From assembly GCA_027296925.1 (NCBI GenBank), contig JAPUIP010000854.1, positions 1 to 9,660 on the forward strand: a stretch of 9,660 bases of DNA. The letters run 5' to 3'. This DNA comes from Candidatus Poribacteria bacterium. Lineage in GTDB: Bacteria > Poribacteria > WGA-4E > PCPOR2b. Under the pieces are notes generated by a model. It was given only the letters and a program-made list of their open reading frames with translations. It searched no databases and was not told the origin of the DNA. Made by a program: the position numbers and the translations under genes. Below, piece by piece: positions 6,848-9,660 of the stretch. How positions within the stretch are numbered: the stretch's first letter is position 1; every line of letters starts with the position of its first letter.

Positions 6848-9379
6848 ATGGAAAATACGAGCAATGCGAACACTTTACTATCACCTGTTGAGCCCCTAAC
6901 GGCGTCATACGATCGGGAGCGCCTTGAGGATGTCGGTCACATGACCTGTATGACGTTGGTGCTGCTTGGTAATTATGCCCAGACGGGGCATTTTGGCGGG
7001 CCGTTGGCCTACACGCCTTACAATGTCGCAATCCATTTAGCCGGTCCGCAGTTGGGCGGTCTGCGCTACGACTACCGCAACCCTAAGCATCCGTTCTGCG
7101 ACAAGTTCATGCTCGCCGGTGGGCATAATATTCCTACCGCCTATGCCCTGTGGATGATTATGGGCGAGGCGATGGCACGCAAACATACAGCGACAGGCGA
7201 TCCGCGTTACCATGTTGCGCCAGAAGTTGCTATGTTGCCGATCGATGCGTTAGGTTTTCGACGCGGTGCGGGCGCCTTAAAATCCCTGCTAAAAGACCAT
7301 GGACTGGAAGACCATCCGCTCTTTGCACAAGCCAAACTGCGCGGCATCCGGTCGTTGGCGGGGCATGCCGAAACAACCGATCTGACTAACGATGTCAACG
7401 GTGGGCCGTCGGGGATTGGTATCGCGACTGCCGCCGGCAAAGCGGCGTTCTGGGACTTTCTCGGCGCTCCCGAATCACTGAAAGTGCTGGCGTTCGAAGG
7501 CGAATTTGCCATGACCGAAGGGCACGCCCAAGAACTAAAAACTCAGGCTCTCGCGGCGCAGGTGGGGAAGCGCCTCCGTATTCTGCTTTCTTATAATAAC
7601 GCCGGCATCGACGACACGCTGGTGGGTGGGGTGATTGATGCCAAGTATGACCAATACCAGCTTGAGAATCAGTGGACTTCCTACGGGTGGAATGTGTTCT
7701 CCCTTGAGGATGGCAATGATTATGATCAGATTCTTGCAGCGCTCAAAACGATGGAGGACTGGGATGCCAATGACCGCCGACCAATGATCGTTATCGGCAG
7801 GACGGTCAAAGGATACTGGCCCGGTGCGGTTGATGGGAAGATTGAGGGGTATGGCGATCAGTTGGTGAGTTACCCGAGCCATCCATACGCGCTAAAAATG
7901 AACTCTGAATATTTTGTCGCCCTGGCAGAAACTTTCGAGAAACACTATGGCGTGGAATTCGAGGGCATTCGCCAGGGACCGGTCACTGATCCACGTGAGT
8001 GCCTGATCCAGTTCAAAACCAATATTGACGTGGTGATGTCGCTATTCGACCGCAACGGGCTGGGAGACTGGCTGGCCGATCGCCTCGTTGAGATTGGCGA
8101 TGCGGTTCAGGACGACCTCCCGCTGCGGGTTGATACAGGACGTGATCCCTTTCTGGATGAGCGCCTTCGGGTGGAAAATCTTCCGGTCGAGCCACAGACG
8201 TTGACCGTGAAAAATCCAGTGTCTGGTCAGAAACAGGAGGTGGATATTACCCTATTTAAGAGGGCAGGAGAAGTCGCCGGAACCCGCCGGGCGATTTCGG
8301 AGTTTATCAAATGGATGAATTATGTGACGGGCAATCGATTTATCACCCTCGCTGCTGACCTCTCCGAGTCCATAAATATTGAACACGGTAGCCTTTGGGG
8401 ACATTACAACCCGGACACCAATCCGACCGGCACCCGGTTCAAAGCCCCCATCCAGGAAGCGGGGAATGTGTCCACCGCCATTGGGCTGGTGGGCCAGAGT
8501 GCATCGCTTGACCCGGAAAAGTTTGCTGGGGTCTGGGCCCTGAGCGGCACCTATGGCGCCTTTACACCGCTGATGTACTTGCCTGCCCGCGTATGGAGCC
8601 AGCAGAACCAGGACAGCCGTTTCCGAATGGGCGTGCTTCACGTTCTCGCGGGGCATTCAGGGCCAGAAACCGCAGCCGATGCTCGCACGCACTTCGGTAT
8701 TTTCTCGCCGCAGGTGTGGAAACTCTTTCCGCGTGATCAGACGATACACCTGAGTTTCTGGGATTACAACGATGTCGCCCCAGGCTATTTTGCTGCGGCG
8801 GAGATCGCTGCTCGCGAGCCCAAGGTTGGGTTGATTATCATTGAAGTGGCCCGACCGGATTTCCCGGTGGCAGACCGCAACACGTTTGCCGACAGCGATC
8901 TCAAGGCGGCGCGCAAAGGGCTGTATGTCGTTCGCGATTTTGATCCAGGCAAACCAAAGCACGGCTATGTTGTCGTCCAAGGCTCTAACTCGACCGTTAA
9001 TCTTATCCAGATTATACCACGGCTAGAGGACGCGGGCATAAACGTAAAAATTATCGCGGCCGTGAGTGAAGAGCTGTTCGATCGTCAGTCCGATGCCTAT
9101 CGCCGGTCCGTGTTGCCGCCAGAAGCACGCTACGACCTGATGATGGTGAGCACAGGCACACGACGCGTCTGGCCGGTGAGAGACGTGGGGCCGCTGACGG
9201 ACGCCTATTCGTTGACCTCAGACTGGAACAATCAGTGGCTCACCGGCGGAACCGAACCGGATGTGATCGCGGAGGCCCATCTCGATGCCAATTCGATTTT
9301 TGCTGGGATTCAACGCTTCGCCGATGAGCGAGGGCATCGTCTGTCCAGCCAGCGTGAACTGCTGATCGCCTTGGGCTGA
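6848..9379 (+). CDS. Divergent transketolase-family thiamine-diphosphate enzyme
   Basis: This 843-residue cytosolic protein has transketolase order: a diphosphate-binding domain (about 25-345), a pyrimidine-binding domain (about 470-690) and a C-terminal domain (about 690-843). Family landmarks include GHFGGP (H48), LAGGH (H93), AGH (H173), TVKGYWPG, the phosphate-site-like TRRAISEF (R480) and AADLSES, the activating glutamate in APIQEAGN (E537), DARTHFG (H615), and the C-terminal LFDRQSDAYRRSVLPPEA. Transketolases move two-carbon ketol units between sugar phosphates. Two features are odd. The usual GDG is G218-E219-F220 followed by MTEG. The usual DDNG is N250-N251-A252-G253. Typical transketolases have about 660 residues; the extra length is in an insert near 110-170 and a long linker near 370-465. 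Phosphoketolase, which has this length, is disfavoured because its HWGTxPG and GPGHGGP motifs are absent. The fold is fairly sure; the exact reaction is not. Confidence 0.85.
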   Translation: MENTSNANTLLSPVEPLTASYDRERLEDVGHMTCMTLVLLGNYAQTGHFGGPLAYTPYNVAIHLAGPQLGGLRYDYRNPKHPFCDKFMLAGGHNIPTAYALWMIMGEAMARKHTATGDPRYHVAPEVAMLPIDALGFRRGAGALKSLLKDHGLEDHPLFAQAKLRGIRSLAGHAETTDLTNDVNGGPSGIGIATAAGKAAFWDFLGAPESLKVLAFEGEFAMTEGHAQELKTQALAAQVGKRLRILLSYNNAGIDDTLVGGVIDAKYDQYQLENQWTSYGWNVFSLEDGNDYDQILAALKTMEDWDANDRRPMIVIGRTVKGYWPGAVDGKIEGYGDQLVSYPSHPYALKMNSEYFVALAETFEKHYGVEFEGIRQGPVTDPRECLIQFKTNIDVVMSLFDRNGLGDWLADRLVEIGDAVQDDLPLRVDTGRDPFLDERLRVENLPVEPQTLTVKNPVSGQKQEVDITLFKRAGEVAGTRRAISEFIKWMNYVTGNRFITLAADLSESINIEHGSLWGHYNPDTNPTGTRFKAPIQEAGNVSTAIGLVGQSASLDPEKFAGVWALSGTYGAFTPLMYLPARVWSQQNQDSRFRMGVLHVLAGHSGPETAADARTHFGIFSPQVWKLFPRDQTIHLSFWDYNDVAPGYFAAAEIAAREPKVGLIIIEVARPDFPVADRNTFADSDLKAARKGLYVVRDFDPGKPKHGYVVVQGSNSTVNLIQIIPRLEDAGINVKIIAAVSEELFDRQSDAYRRSVLPPEARYDLMMVSTGTRRVWPVRDVGPLTDAYSLTSDWNNQWLTGGTEPDVIAEAHLDANSIFAGIQRFADERGHRLSSQRELLIALG

Positions 9380-9494
9380 TGCCAAAAGTAGACAATTACG
9401 CTTCTGTCTGCTGGGGTAGTCGAACCACTTCACGACTTCAACATGCCTTTGACTCATACGATAATACTATTTCTCATAGATCACGGTGCATTAC
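9380..9494. other. Spacer after the transketolase-like gene, with a weak hairpin
   Basis: This AT-richer spacer follows the TGA at 9377-9379. AGACA (9390-9394) and TGTCT (9405-9409) could form a 5-bp stem with a 10-base loop, but no T-tract follows, so I do not call a terminator. The 62-codon frame that starts at 9379 runs through the dispersed repeat and is probably not a gene. Nothing else is recognised here. Confidence 0.4.
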
Positions 9495-9569
9495 TGTCAT
9501 CCTGAGCGGGAGTCGAGCCCGGAGACGAGTAAAGGATCTTGTATCTGAGACGCTTCGCTCAGAGTGACA
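9495..9569. repeat. Dispersed intergenic inverted repeat (TGTCATCCTGAGCG ... CGCTCAGAGTGACA)
   Basis: TGTCATCCTGAGCG at 9495-9508 is matched by the near-perfect inverted arm CGCTCAGAGTGACA at 9556-9569 (12 of 14 positions pair). Between the arms lie AAAGGATCTTG and ATCTGAGACGCTT. I remember this 'TGTCAT(T/C)CTGAGCG ... AAGGATCT ... GAGACGCTTCGCTCAGAGTGACA' pattern as a widespread intergenic repeat in several bacterial phyla. Its transcript would form a long hairpin and may help end transcription of the enzyme gene or protect the mRNA end. The family is not an IS with its own transposase. The pattern is seen directly; the distribution is from memory. Confidence 0.75.
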
Positions 9570-9587
9570 TAAACTGTTTCATTGTCG

Positions 9588-9660
9588 GTCATTCTGAACC
9601 ACAGGCATCGCGCACAGAAAGCGAGGAAGCGAATGCGCAAGAAGGTCTTTATCAGTTACT
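9588..9660. repeat. Probable second, degenerate copy of the dispersed repeat, cut by the window end
   Basis: GTCATTCTGA at 9588-9597 repeats the left end of the neighbouring element (GTCATCCTGA at 9496-9505). About 45 bases later AAGGTCTTTATCAG (9641-9654) resembles AAGGATCTTGTATCTGAG of the first copy. The intervening bases differ, and the right arm would lie beyond the window. The call is therefore tentative. If right, two copies lie in direct tandem about 93 bases apart. Confidence 0.35.

Noticed and set aside
6848..9379. Phosphoketolase (Xfp) as the identity of the 843-residue enzyme
   Set aside because: The length fits, but the typical HWGTxPG and GPGHGGP motifs and the phosphoketolase C-terminus are absent. 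The C-terminal LPPEA region and the APIQEAGN and THFG segments follow transketolase order.
9379..9567. A 62-codon plus-strand frame after the enzyme gene
   Set aside because: Its second half is the translation of the dispersed inverted repeat, a common source of spurious small protein calls. Its start also overlaps the stop codon of the enzyme gene and it has no family signature.

Overview
The window reads as bacterial DNA of medium GC content. All genes that can be supported lie on the + strand: the 3' end of an unidentified gene, a broken regulator gene, one very large exported multidomain protein (1990 codons) and an 843-codon transketolase-family enzyme. The mixture of an AlbA_2/RecG-like regulator, a giant exported protein with CBM9-like and discoidin-like domains, transposase debris and a dispersed 'TGTCAT(C/T)CTGAGCG...' hairpin repeat reminds me of genomes of poorly cultivated lineages such as Candidatus Poribacteria or related groups. 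That placement is inference from gene style only; no phylogenetic marker is present.

Layout. Positions 1-114 are the C-terminal 37 codons of a gene cut by the window edge. Positions 153-419 hold an AlbA_2/RecG-like regulator gene whose N-terminal and C-terminal parts are joined in frame with the middle missing. After a 21-base gap carrying an AGGAGA ribosome site, 441-6413 encodes the giant protein: an N-terminal export signal or anchor, two discoidin-like beta-sandwich regions, a further beta-sandwich-like region, a CBM9-like domain, eight tandem Ig-like 'DADLN' repeats, and a second CBM9-like domain at the extreme C-terminus. Positions 6414-6847 are non-coding or decayed: hairpins, a possible TnpB C-terminal relic, a short open frame behind a strong Shine-Dalgarno sequence, and the leader of the next gene. 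Positions 6848-9379 encode the transketolase-like enzyme. Positions 9380-9660 contain a dispersed inverted repeat and probably the start of a second, degenerate copy.

How the parts relate. The giant protein and the transketolase are separated by about 430 bases with decayed or structured sequence, so I see no evidence that they form one operon or a common pathway. The giant protein is probably an envelope or surface protein made of binding and spacer modules. The transketolase-like protein is cytosolic and thiamine-diphosphate dependent by family, but its cofactor-binding motif is altered. The two most interesting items are this altered motif and the architecture of the giant protein, in which two CBM9-like domains bracket eight repeats. 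I did not find convincing evidence of a defence island, CRISPR array, prophage or biosynthetic cluster.
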